50,344 bases of DNA from Bacillus sp. ISL-55. Its GTDB lineage: Bacteria; Bacillota; Bacilli; Bacillales; Cytobacillaceae. Position numbers and translations under genes: made by a program. The DNA is taken from contig NZ_JAGGQU010000010.1 of NCBI RefSeq assembly GCF_018613155.1, positions 1 through 50,344 of the forward strand, written 5' to 3'. A model generated the notes under the pieces. The model made no database searches and was not told where the DNA came from. It saw only the letters and a list, made by a program, of their open reading frames with translations. Positions 11,301-19,725 of this stretch are shown here, piece by piece (the first letter of the stretch is position 1; each line of letters starts with the position of its first letter).

Positions 11301-12218
11301 AAATTAATTGGACGCAACAGGTATTCTACAGCAGTGGAAATATCCAAAGAAGGATGGAAAAAGTCAGAAACCGCTCTTATCGCGAACGGTGCCGCGATTG
11401 TTGATGGTCTTGCGGCTACCCCATTCGCTTCAGCTAAAAACGCGCCACTTCTACTCACTACGAAGGATTCATTACCAAAGGAAACCCTAGAGGAGTTGAA
11501 ACGCCTTGAAGTAAAAGAAATATATTTGATAGGCGGAACAGGTGTAATTTCAGGGGAAGTGAAAAGACAGTTAATGGTTGCCGGTTATAATGTAGAAAGG
11601 ATCGGAGGCAAAAACAGGTATGATACTTCACTGTTAATAGCCGCGAAGCTTGATGAAATTGTCGATGTTCATACTGTTTTCATGGCGTATGGAAGAGGAG
11701 AACCAGATGCACTGTCGATTGCGGCACAAGCCGGCCAACAAAAGCAGCCAATCATCCTGTCCGACAAAACTGGAGTACCTACAGAGACGTATAGCTGGCT
11801 TAAAAATGAGAGCTTAACGAATGCCTATTTTATTGGGGGCTCTAAGGTACTAGGTGACAATGTAATAGAGCAATTAGATGAAATTACAAGCCATAATGTT
11901 GCTAACAATCGGATCAGTGGTGTTAACCGACATGACACAAACGCACAGATTATTCAATACTTCTATAAACAAAGAGAATTAGCCACAGTGATGATCGCAA
12001 AATCAGCAACAGATGCACTTGTGGACGCTTTAACCGCTGGACCACTTGCAGCGAAACTTCAAGTCCCAGTCGTCCTAGCTTCCCAGTCAGGACTTAATCA
12101 GCAACAGAAAGTCGTAGTAGGCCAAAAAGAAGCAAAGCATGTTCATCAGATTGGTGGAGGAATAAACTCTACTATTTTATTAGACGTTGTGCAACTGGTT
12201 AGTAGACAAATCTATTAA
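8319..12218 (+). CDS. Large secreted Ig-like/beta-structured surface protein with C-terminal CWB2 triplet
   Basis: A 1299-residue secreted protein, probably a wall-attached adhesin or stalk. ATG follows GCAGGAGGATT. The signal peptide ends at about residue 26 (ALADA). Next come three tandem copies of a 118-residue beta-sandwich-like repeat, each starting AD(V/I)TKP.FE and ending GG.F.V, and a fourth diverged copy. After a beta-helix-like stretch (about 490-590) with repeated NGNV/NGNI turns come about four bacterial Ig-like repeats with TPPAQP/TAPASP linkers. Three CWB2 repeats form about the last 310 residues. Repeats 1 and 2 share a nearly identical DNA block (8646-8707 against 9000-9061), pointing to recent duplication or gene conversion. 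No catalytic motif is visible. Adhesion is inferred from architecture only. Confidence 0.88.
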   Translation: MKKLNSMVITFILLINVLLPGIALADADVTKPVFESISVDKTEATAGDTIKVIIKASDDGGIKRIYLAYTTPITNKTESVSISYNHEIKAYVGNIPVLDSTESGLHQVRWVDIYDTSDNRVTIYGSDDPQRVSGGNFTVSGTNGADVTKPSFESISIDKADVTVGDTLKVSVKVSDDVAIKKVYLAYTTPTTNKTQSITMNYNSTSDSYEGYFQIQNTTESGLYNVRWVDIYDTSDNRVTIYGSDDPQKLSGGQFTVTGTTGADITKPTFEKITVDKQIATFGDNVKVSIKASDDVAIKKIYLAYTTPITNKTQTVTINYNNFTDTYEGVISISNSTEPGLFKVRWVDIYDTADNRTTIYSSYDSLKLAGGNFSVITESNPPLFNSINVSKKVAEASDNLNFRVEASDDTNLQASTVNLLSPSGSTKKVPLSFNSSENVLTGNLLITIDDEVGNWIVDSIEIKDTNENTLIVKGSKTDLSSGGFEIIQSVQPLKNYIVSSHENWSNKTVNSDVYIEQGAVLTINGNVTINGNIYVLGGLRSYGGLTVAGKLTANRIYWGYYTPSNGQAVLSGSNSVSNLTATNRILSEVPFVLYDTPLISKDGTINMTGATLPFVSLRINDQSVSLKSNGTFRMDGFSVTGTETLDVKITDPYGLIHSYNFPISEIHIDDFTKISSSITGKTHPDSIVKIEDADSEIGSARADEYGHFNLSVTGIEEHTLYTFSVYSKENTLITTSKKMATDITPPAQPTVTPVSDKDTFITGFAEAGATVYVKNEDQIIGQTLAGDDGKFNIDIPTQTAGNKLTVYAVDNVGNTGQNTEVTVIDKTAPASPNVNELTDQTAEITGSSEAGATIMVIKGNSLLGQGEVSPDSQFSILINTQTAGTQIKVYAIDGAGNESEPAELTVLDRTAPIKPVINEVTEYESKLSGSAEKGSTVIAKINGNEIGSSVVQDDEKFTITITPQPAGSIIEVFSVDQHGNIGETAQTTVTEKLIKLIGRNRYSTAVEISKEGWKKSETALIANGAAIVDGLAATPFASAKNAPLLLTTKDSLPKETLEELKRLEVKEIYLIGGTGVISGEVKRQLMVAGYNVERIGGKNRYDTSLLIAAKLDEIVDVHTVFMAYGRGEPDALSIAAQAGQQKQPIILSDKTGVPTETYSWLKNESLTNAYFIGGSKVLGDNVIEQLDEITSHNVANNRISGVNRHDTNAQIIQYFYKQRELATVMIAKSATDALVDALTAGPLAAKLQVPVVLASQSGLNQQQKVVVGQKEAKHVHQIGGGINSTILLDVVQLVSRQIY
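8396..9450 (+). repeat. Three tandem 354-base coding repeats in the Ig-like protein
   Basis: The period is 354 bases (118 codons). The segment encoding WVDIYDTSDNRVTIYGSDDP is almost unchanged between copies 1 and 2, with only two base differences over about 60 bases. Copy 3 is more diverged. Confidence 0.8.
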
Positions 12219-12233
12219 AAATAGACACAATAC

Positions 12234-12268
12234 AAAAAGCTGCTAACATCTCGTTAGCAGCTTTTTGC
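12234..12268 (+). terminator. Terminator of the Ig-like surface protein gene
   Basis: AAAAAGCTGCTAAC (12234-12247) pairs perfectly with GTTAGCAGCTTTTT (12253-12266). It closely matches the hairpin at 12509-12540. Confidence 0.9.
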
Positions 12269-12282
12269 TTGTTACCTACTCT

Positions 12283-12495
12283 TAAGTTCCTCAAACACAT
12301 TTCATAATTACTATGTTGGGCCAAGTCCCTTTGCAATTACTTGGCACAACCGGTCACGACGGTTGGATTACCAATCAAAAAGATACAACAGTTAATTTAC
12401 CAAAAGGAAGATACTATGTAATTGTGCAACCTAATGAGCCAAGCAGAATGAATTACAATGAGCAACTTCCTTATACAATCAAGCTATTTCAGTAA
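12283..12495 (+). pseudogene. Remnant of a PPC-domain secreted protein gene
   Basis: About 65 codons remain, open from just after an in-frame TAA at 12283 to the stop at 12495. An ATG at 12313 lacks a ribosome binding site. The C-terminal part (LPKGRYYVIVQPN, then LPYTIKLFQ) matches the end of bacterial pre-peptidase C-terminal (PPC) domains and resembles the LPAGEFFIKLTD and YTFTIKI blocks of the PPC protein at 16.5-18.9 kb. It is followed by its own terminator. I read it as the 3' stump of a deleted surface-protein gene. A short functional gene cannot be fully excluded. Confidence 0.6.
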
Positions 12496-12508
12496 CCTTC
12501 TCCAAGTT

Positions 12509-12540
12509 AAAAGCTGCTAACCATCTGGTCAGCAGCTTTT
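12509..12540. terminator. Terminator of the PPC remnant and of the converging LRR gene
   Basis: AAAAGCTGCTAACC (12509-12522) faces GGTCAGCAGCTTTT (12527-12540), with T and A tracts on both sides. The single mismatch on the plus strand becomes a G-U pair on the minus strand, so it should serve the minus-strand LRR gene that stops at 12554. It is nearly the same as the hairpin at 12234. Confidence 0.85.
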
Positions 12541-12553
12541 AAAACTTCGCCTA

Positions 12554-14632
12554 TTATTGTAGTTGTTCAGCAACCGACTTCGCTACAACTCCTTCTCCTC
12601 CTAAAATGACTAAATCCGAAGATGGTTGGTCTTTTAGCAACTGACTGACTTCAGGATCAATTTTTGTTTTCTCCACTAACAACAACTGAGCTTGTTCTTT
12701 TGCGGCAACAACTGAACCAGCCAGTGCATCTGCAAAACCTCTTCCATTAGCAATATAGAATATGTTGTGGGATTGTCCCAGCTGCTGAGATATTTTTAAA
12801 GCAGTTGCAAAGCGATTCGGTCCGCTGATTCTTTTAGCATTAGGCAGTTTGGAGAACACTGATTTACTGATTACGCCTTCTCCGCCTACCACTATTGTTT
12901 CTTGAATGGAAGAAAGACTGGACATCGTCTCCGTAGGGATAACAGCCTTTTCCGTAAGAAGGATTGGATATCCATTCTGGGCGGCTGCTGACGCCACAGA
13001 TAATGCATCAGGAAAGTCTCTTCCATAAGCAATGACAGCCGTCTTTGGAGAGCCGTTCAATGCTTTAAGCTTCTCAAAAATAAGCTTAGCTGTACCATAC
13101 CTATTTTTGCCGCCTAGCCGTTCAACTTCCGATATACCCAATGCCTTCAATTGATTCTCCACCTCACGAGAGATTACTCCGACACCACCCAAGATGACGG
13201 CCTTTCGCGGTGTTAGTTCACTGATTACCTGCATAATTGGTCTTGGGAGGGTTTCCTTAGTAGTCAATAAGATCGGAGCGTCCATACGATAAGCAAGTGG
13301 CGCTCCCGCCAGTGCATCGGGAAAGTCAGACCCAGGGGCAATGAATACTGTCTCAGCCGTTTCCCAACCTCTTCGGACAATCTCAGCTGCAGTATCATAC
13401 CGGTTAGCTCCTCCGAAACGCTCTGTACTGCCTTCGAATTTAACTTCTACGCCTTTTTGCCGCAGTATGTCTACTATTTTCATAGACTCTCTCGATAATG
13501 GATTTCCTTTTAAATTCACATAACCAGAAGTAAGATTCTTTAGGGCACTAATATCAGAAATCTTATTATCACTCAAATCTAAACTTCCTGCTGAAATAGG
13601 GGTTAATGCTCTTATATCGGCGAGCTCATTCCCTGTAAAATCAAGTGTATAAAGGGTATTACTTTTTAAGTTTAAACCCGATAAGTTTTTTAATTGATTG
13701 TTACTTAAGTCTAACGATGTTAAGTTCTGAAGGTTACTTAGATGTTCAACAGTATTGATTTGGTTATTGCTTGCATTCAAACCAGTCAGGCCTGTAAGTC
13801 CTTTCAATGGCTCTAAGCTGATGACTTGATTGTTGCTAACATCCAACTGCAGACTGTTACTCACTTCTATATGTCTCAATGGATCTAAATCTGTTATCTT
13901 GTTTGATGAAAGATTTACTTCCCCTTTTTCTAACGAAAGACTTGAAAGCGGAGATAAATCTGCTATTTGATTGTTAGAGGCGTATATATAGGAAAGTTTC
14001 TCTAAATCCCCTAATGAATCTAGGCTAGTCAGTTCATTCCCGCTAACTAACAAAGTCGTCAATTCATTCAAGTTGCTGAGAGCTGAAAGGTCATTGATTT
14101 TATTTCCTTCTAAATCAAGGTATTTTAGAGTAGTTAATCCCTGCAATGAATTTATGTCGGAAATTTTATTGTTATACAGTGACAATGATTCCAGGGTTGA
14201 TAGATTTCTAAAAGCTGTCAAATCTGCAATACGATTATCACCAAGGTCGACCCACTTTAATTTAAACATATTAATGAGCGCAGCTACAGATTCTATTTCA
14301 TTTCCATTCGCTATCATGGTTTCAAGTGAACTGCTATTTTTTAAATAACTTAAATCCGTTACTTCATTATCAGATATGTTTAACTCAGTAAGTCTCGAAG
14401 CGTACTCTAATCCTTTAAGGTTAGAGATATGATTTCCCTGTGCAGCCAATGAACCCATTGCTGAAACATTTTCGATCGTTAATCCTTTGGTTTCGGAAAT
14501 TCCGAGCTGATTCTTTATTGCTTTTTCCAGATTGGAATCAGTCATGAAGGTCTCCGCTTCTGCGAGCGGGAGCTTCAAAGCGAAAGTGAATATAAGAATG
14601 AAGGCAAGCACAATGTACAGATATTTCGGCAT
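12554..14632 (-). CDS. Secreted leucine-rich-repeat (internalin-like) protein with CWB2 triplet
   Basis: A 692-residue surface protein. I start it at the ATG at 14632, which has AAGGAGGAGG directly upstream. A longer frame from 14683 overlaps the frameshifted end of the upstream C39 gene and is probably not used. A signal peptide ends near AEAE. About 14 LRRs of 21-22 residues follow (L..L..L.LS.NKI.DIS.L type, the bacterial SDS22-like class found in internalins), then a short cap. About the last 285 residues are three CWB2 repeats with FPDALAGAPLAY, FPDALSVASAAA and FADALAGSVVAA blocks. It lies 22 bases after the true-frame end of the C39-like peptidase gene, so the two likely form an operon. 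LRRs suggest protein binding; the ligand is unknown. Confidence 0.93.
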   Translation of the reverse strand: MPKYLYIVLAFILIFTFALKLPLAEAETFMTDSNLEKAIKNQLGISETKGLTIENVSAMGSLAAQGNHISNLKGLEYASRLTELNISDNEVTDLSYLKNSSSLETMIANGNEIESVAALINMFKLKWVDLGDNRIADLTAFRNLSTLESLSLYNNKISDINSLQGLTTLKYLDLEGNKINDLSALSNLNELTTLLVSGNELTSLDSLGDLEKLSYIYASNNQIADLSPLSSLSLEKGEVNLSSNKITDLDPLRHIEVSNSLQLDVSNNQVISLEPLKGLTGLTGLNASNNQINTVEHLSNLQNLTSLDLSNNQLKNLSGLNLKSNTLYTLDFTGNELADIRALTPISAGSLDLSDNKISDISALKNLTSGYVNLKGNPLSRESMKIVDILRQKGVEVKFEGSTERFGGANRYDTAAEIVRRGWETAETVFIAPGSDFPDALAGAPLAYRMDAPILLTTKETLPRPIMQVISELTPRKAVILGGVGVISREVENQLKALGISEVERLGGKNRYGTAKLIFEKLKALNGSPKTAVIAYGRDFPDALSVASAAAQNGYPILLTEKAVIPTETMSSLSSIQETIVVGGEGVISKSVFSKLPNAKRISGPNRFATALKISQQLGQSHNIFYIANGRGFADALAGSVVAAKEQAQLLLVEKTKIDPEVSQLLKDQPSSDLVILGGEGVVAKSVAEQLQ

Positions 14633-14654
14633 TTTCCTCCTCCTTAAGTATGAC

Positions 14655-16323
14655 TTAGTAATAGCTGATGGCTTGTGATCCATATTGCTTCCACCCTTCT
14701 ATGAATTCCTTCATAGGCTTTGCTTTATTTTTTTTTGCCGTCAAGAGGGTCATTGAAATAGACATACTTGGAATCATACCCTGTAATCAAGACGGAGTGT
14801 TCCTTCATGGTTATACTAATCGTACCTTGAGGAGTATGCCATGTCTGCCAATATTGACTTGGAACATGTTTAAACCAGCTTGTCGTTATCACCCAAACAG
14901 GATGGCCAGCAGAAACATAGTTAAGTATCGAATCAAAAGATTGTCCGCTAAGATTTTCTATTCTGCCTGGAAGATACTGAGTTGCGAGTTCTTCAATAGG
15001 CCCATTGAAAACACCAAAACCAGGATTGCTAAAAGAATAAATATCTCCTACGAAACCATAATTTGGATTCCCAAAATATATTTTGCCACCTACTCTTCTG
15101 TAAGGTGTAGAATCCTTCTTCACTTGTAGAGCCAATGTCATTTTATTCGAGCTTATTCCTGCTGATCCCAAGAGCATGCTTAAGCTGGTAACTTCACATC
15201 CACGATTCAGCTCAGGCATCTGGCTTACAATCGGCGCAAACAGTAGCTTGGAGCTTGTCCTGGTCTGCGAAGAGACAACCACTCTGCTTACCGGGCTCTT
15301 GTTTTTATTTTGGTCATATGTGTATACATCAAAATAGGTACCACTGCTTTGCAATGGGATCGGCAAAGAAAAATGCCCATAAGAATTGGCTTTAATAGTT
15401 TTATAATGTACTGCATTTTTGTTGATATATAGAGTCGTCCCTGGTTCTGAATTTCCGCTAAGCGAAAAAGATTTATCTGTTACTGAATTCAATTTAGGAG
15501 CAGGAGGCGGAATTTTATCAATTACAGTAAGAGTTGTTGACTCACTGCGCCTTCCCACTCCATTTTCAGCATATGCAGTAACTTTTGTTCCCTCTGCTAG
15601 TGCTTTGCCCCCATCCAGGGAGATTCTAAATGAGTTTGAATCATTTACAGCAAAAGTATAGGTTTTCTGATTGCTAACTTTAATATAAACGGTTGTGCCC
15701 TTTTCAGCTTGTCCAGTAATAACTGTATCAAGATTAGAAATCTGATTTAATTTCGGTTTAACCGGAGGCAAACCTTTGTACACTTTTACTTCCTTATAAC
15801 TTTTTACTCCATTTATTTCAGAAGTAACAGTTATTAGCATTCCAGCCTTCAAGTAACTGCTCAGATTAAATTCAAAAGCTCCCGTATGCGAATCGGACTT
15901 ACTCAAAGCGAAAGCCTGGCCGTTCCCATAGGCAGAAACTTTTGATCCTGGATGGGCATGCCCCTTTATAACTCTCTCACTATCACTGATTGGATCAATT
16001 TTTAAAACAGGCTGATAGTTTACATCCAGATTTTCATATGTACTTTCTCCGAAAAACTTTATGTTCAACTCGGAAGGCTTTAATTTTTTAGAGAATTTGA
16101 TGTGAAAGGTTTGGTTAATTGCTGTCCCTTTTCCCACACGATTACCGTTCTGAAAAATCACGAGCTGACCATCTTCTGTGGCTGTTCCCTTTATGTAGCT
16201 TTCAGCAATATCAGTAACTTTAATCGATGAAACCTCCGATGCACTAAAATGCTCCATAGGATAAATAAGAAAGATTAAAAATAAAATAAAGATTAAGTAA
16301 GAACCAGTTTGGTGTCGGAACAT
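14655..16323 (-). pseudogene. Secreted Ig-like/C39-like peptidase, frameshifted near its 3' end
   Basis: ATG at 16323 follows AGGAGGATCGT. As read, the frame stops at 14725 after 532 residues. It has a signal peptide (1-29), three or four bacterial Ig-like domains (about 35-350), and a YvpB-like peptidase C39_2 domain with Cys376 (RGCEVTS), His509 (MKEHSVLITGYD) and Asn524/Asp525 (FNDPL). The stop arises right after a run of nine A (minus strand, 14728-14736). With eight A the frame continues as NKAKPMKEFIEGWKQYGSQA and then ISYY to a stop at 14655, which matches the usual C39_2 ending (W..MGSQAI). The full product would be 555 residues. Causes could be a real mutation, slippage in the homopolymer, or a sequencing error. 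All visible catalytic residues lie before the shift, so the short form might keep some activity. Confidence 0.85.
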
Positions 16324-16397
16324 ACGATCCTCCTATTACTTTTATTTTAGGTATATAGGAAACTTATACAAGAGTGATATTTAGTATTCTAGGTTAG

Positions 16398-16447
16398 AAA
16401 AAACTGTAACCCCGACCGTTCATTGCGCTTGGCAGTCAGGGCTACAG
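16398..16447 (-). terminator. Terminator of the PPC/CWB2 gene
   Basis: CTGTAACCCCGAC (16404-16416) faces GTCAGGGCTACAG (16435-16447). On the minus strand the hairpin is followed by a run of six U. It lies just after the stop at 16469. Confidence 0.8.
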
Positions 16448-16468
16448 TTATGAATACAGTCAAATAGA

Positions 16469-18874
16469 TTAATTGGTTATTTTAAAGGTATATTTCTTGA
16501 ATATATCATTATAAAGTCCATCACTAATCGCAATGTAATATACACCTGCTGTTAAACTAAAATCTTTTTTGTATGTGGATAATCCAAATTTCACCCTATC
16601 ACTATCTAAAGCATTTAAGTTTTCATCTAAAATAACATATTGCCAGTCAGAATTCTCTTCTTCCTTCATTTCAAATGAGATTACATCGTCTTGGGAAAGA
16701 GAAAATTTATAATAGTCTACGTCACCAGTTGATTTTCTTCCTTGAATAATTCCGGTATAAGTAGAATTAAAGTCTATTAAGGTACTATTAACATGCTTAT
16801 CATTATATTCTTTTTCAAATTGATTGCCAGTCTCTATTGCTAAGGTAAACGAATATTCTTCAAAGAACTCCTTGTTGTCTGGGTATCCAAGATACTCGGT
16901 AACCTTAATATAGTATGTTCCTACTTGAAGTCCGAAAGTTAATACAGCCGTATCCGTTCCTGGTCTAACAAGGGTGTATCCCAATTCAATTCCATTACTG
17001 TCGTAGACTCTAACATTCCAGTCATCATGTTCACCTTTAGGCATTGAAAAAGTAACCATTCCTGGTGTAGTTACATCAAATTTATAAAAGTCCACATCAT
17101 CGGTTGTCCTTGGCTTTCCTTGCATTATACCGTAATTGGCGTTGCCATCTAATTTTACTAATGTGGCAGTTTCAATACTCTCATTAAATTCTTGTTCATA
17201 ACGGTCGCTTACCGTAAGATTTACCTGGAAAGAATAGTTTTCATCGTAATCATAATAATTTCCGTATCCTGTCTCATCTGCGACCTTAATATAGTATTTT
17301 CCAATTGGCAATCCAAAGCTTAAATTAACGGTTCCTGCACCACTATTGACCGTATCAGATCCTAATAAATCACCATTTTCACCGTAAACATAGACATTCC
17401 AATCAGATTCTGCAGCTTCTTGGAACTTAAATTCTACTTTTCCTGGTTGTTGTACATTAAAGCTGTAATAATCAACATCAGTACCTGAACTGTTACGTTG
17501 AATAGCTCCCTCTGCCTTTGTATTTAGTTCTATAGCAGTTGCGCTAGCAATCGTATTATTAAGTTCCTGTTCATAAGAATGTTCAGTATCAATCTTTATA
17601 GTAAATGTATAGCGCTCATTGTCGTCGTAATGATGTCCATATCCAGTAAGATCTGTAAGCTTGATAAAGAATTCCCCTGCTGGCAATCCATATTGAACCG
17701 AGAACGTACCAATCCCTGTTTCAATTTTAGAATAGCCAATTTCTTTTCCTTCTTTATTGTAAAGTGTTAGGTGCCAATCATCTTCGCTTTTTCTGTCCAT
17801 ACTAAAAGTTAGCTGGCCAGGCTGTTCCATTTTGATTTTGTAGTAATCCTTATCCTTTGAGGAAATTAGATGCGAAGTATATGTTCCTTCTTTAATAGGG
17901 ATTGCTTTTTCTGCAGTATCATTTACTGCTAAATCGGTCATTTGCTGAATTACTTGATCAGAAACAACAGCCTTACCGCCTAAAGGTATCGTTTCAGAAA
18001 ATTTCTTCTCATTCAGCACATAGTGAATTGGCTGAGGCAGCGCAGTTGGATTTACTAATAAAAGAGCCGCATTTTCTTTTGCTGCCAGAATAGAACCGGT
18101 CAAGGCATCTGCAAAGTTATATCCAGTTGATACATATGCATTAAATGCATCCATTTGTAGGTTTTGAATGATTTTTGCGTTAGTTTGGAATCGGTCTTTG
18201 CCTGAAATTCTTGTTGGATCTGGTAATTGGGACTCAACATCTGCACTGATAATACCAGTACCACCAATGACAATCGTCTTTTTTATATTTTTTAAATATT
18301 CTTTTGTAGCTGCTGGTATTGAATCTTTTTGAACTAGTAAGATTGGATATCCATTCTTTGCTGCATACGGCGCAATTGCCAATGCATCAGGAAAGTTATA
18401 TCCATATGTAATAATAGCTGTATCTGTTGCATCCAATTTATTCGCAATTAACTTCGCGGTTTCAAAACGGTTGACTCCGCCAACCCTTTCTACTGTTACA
18501 CCAATATATTTAAGCTCTTCCTCAACTTATTGAGAAATAACTCCTTTGCTGCCTAGTATGATTGCTTTTTTGGCTTTAAGACGCAGTATCTCACTTTTTG
18601 TTGCTTCTCCCAGAGTATCCTTTGAGGTTAACAAAATAGGAGCATCATACTTATAAGCAAGCGGACCTCCAGCAAGGGCATCCGGGAAATTATACGCCGT
18701 AGAAAGTATAACTGTTTCTGATTTATCGAAGCCTGTCTGTGAGATTTGAACTGCGGTGTCAAATCGATTCTTACCTGAAATCCTTAATTCATTTGTTTCC
18801 GCAGACGTGTTGCTCGCCATAAATAAAAACAATAGTGAAAAAATAGTAGCAAAAGAGTAGAACTTAATCCTCAT
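16469..18874 (-). pseudogene. CWB2 and PPC-repeat surface protein gene split by an in-frame TAA
   Basis: One continuous frame of 802 codons, with ATG at 18874 after AGGAGGGATTAG, is interrupted only by TAA at 18527-18529. The upstream 115 residues hold a signal peptide and most of the first CWB2 repeat, ending VISQ. The rest resumes in the same frame with VEEELKYIGVTVERVGGVNR, two more CWB2 repeats, and four PPC domains of about 115 residues (each with D.DYYKF, W.VYVYDENG and LPAGTYYIKV-type strands). Related genes here have VISREVE or VISGEVK at that point, so the stop most simply comes from GAA to TAA. Unlike the other CWB2 proteins the anchor is N-terminal. The product is probably inactive unless readthrough occurs; an internal start would lack a signal peptide. 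Confidence 0.85.
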
Positions 18875-19007
18875 CTAATCCCTCCTAAGTAATGTAGAGC
18901 GTTATTCCCCAAATAATCAAAATACTACTATGGGTATAGTGTAAAACGTAGAATTCCCGAGTAAAAGGTATGTAGTCAAGTATCAAGATATCTTTTGATA
19001 CTTCTAA

Positions 19008-19367
19008 TTAATCCTTGTCTACGAAAAAGTATCCTTCTTTTTCCTGATTAAACTTTAGCTTCCACTCTTTTGTTTCGCCTTCTTCTTCCCATGTTACAAG
19101 AATAACTTTAGGATCATCGGTCTCTGCAAATGTAAAATCACCAAGACTTTTCCCTACTAAGTTCCTGTCATTTGCAATATCGATCATATGAAATGGGGGA
19201 TAACTTAACAAGTCAGAATGGTTCACTTCTGTGTTAAGTTCTAGATCTCCCTCAACAAGGCTCTTCATGAATGTCTTAGCAGCTTCCATTGGGGTATCAT
19301 TATTCGCACCACAAGCGCTCAGAAATACAATTAAACTAGTAAGTAGCAGTATTTTTATACCTTTCAT
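19008..19367 (-). CDS. Small lipoprotein of unknown function
   Basis: A 119-residue protein with a lipobox (VFLSAC, Cys at about 19), so it is an extracytoplasmic membrane-anchored lipoprotein. The ATG at 19367 follows GGGAGGT with a 10-base gap; an in-frame GTG at 19379 lies too close to that site. The mature part (TPMEAAKTFMKSLVEGD, then a beta-rich stretch ending WKLKFNQEKEGYFFVDKD) resembles small NTF2-like/DUF4878-type lipoproteins, which I offer only as a guess. It is followed by AT-rich DNA before the split PPC gene and has no clear operon partner. Confidence 0.75.
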   Translation of the reverse strand: MKGIKILLLTSLIVFLSACGANNDTPMEAAKTFMKSLVEGDLELNTEVNHSDLLSYPPFHMIDIANDRNLVGKSLGDFTFAETDDPKVILVTWEEEGETKEWKLKFNQEKEGYFFVDKD

Positions 19368-19379
19368 TCTTTGCTGCAC

Positions 19380-19725
19380 CTCCCTTCCATGATGTTTTTC
19401 CTACTCCAATTTACACAATAAAGTAGAATAACAGTTTCTATTATATACAAATGAGGGAATAATTTGGGGGATTTTGAAGAATTAGTTGGAATTTTGTAAT
19501 ATATTCTAGGTAAAAAGAAATAGCATTGAACACTTTCTCCCTTTTCTCAGCGCTCAAAATATTTATTTAAATCAAAAATGCAAATAGGGGCGATGAGCTA
19601 ACTAAAATAGTCATCGTCCCCTTTTTGCTTGAATTAGCAAATTGATTAGTACTCCTTGTCAGCTCTTTAATTTTTCCCATCCCACTTCGTCTCTCAACTG
19701 ACAAATAGATCCACTTTGGTAATAT
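19380..19725. other. Intergenic region with an isolated hairpin
   Basis: AT-rich, no gene seen. It holds the terminator-like hairpin at 19587-19626 and presumably the promoter of the small lipoprotein at its left side. Confidence 0.5.
19587..19626. terminator. Terminator-like hairpin downstream of the 341-residue lipoprotein gene
   Basis: GGGGCGATGA (19587-19596) pairs with TCATCGTCCCC (19611-19621), with one bulge. The best U-run (five T) is on the plus strand, although the only adjacent gene ends on the minus strand at 19726. It may act in both directions. Confidence 0.6.

Noticed and set aside
14633-14683. N-terminal extension of the LRR protein to 14683
   Set aside because: This stretch encodes the frameshifted end of the C39-like peptidase in another frame, and the start at 14632 has a perfect AAGGAGGAGG site.
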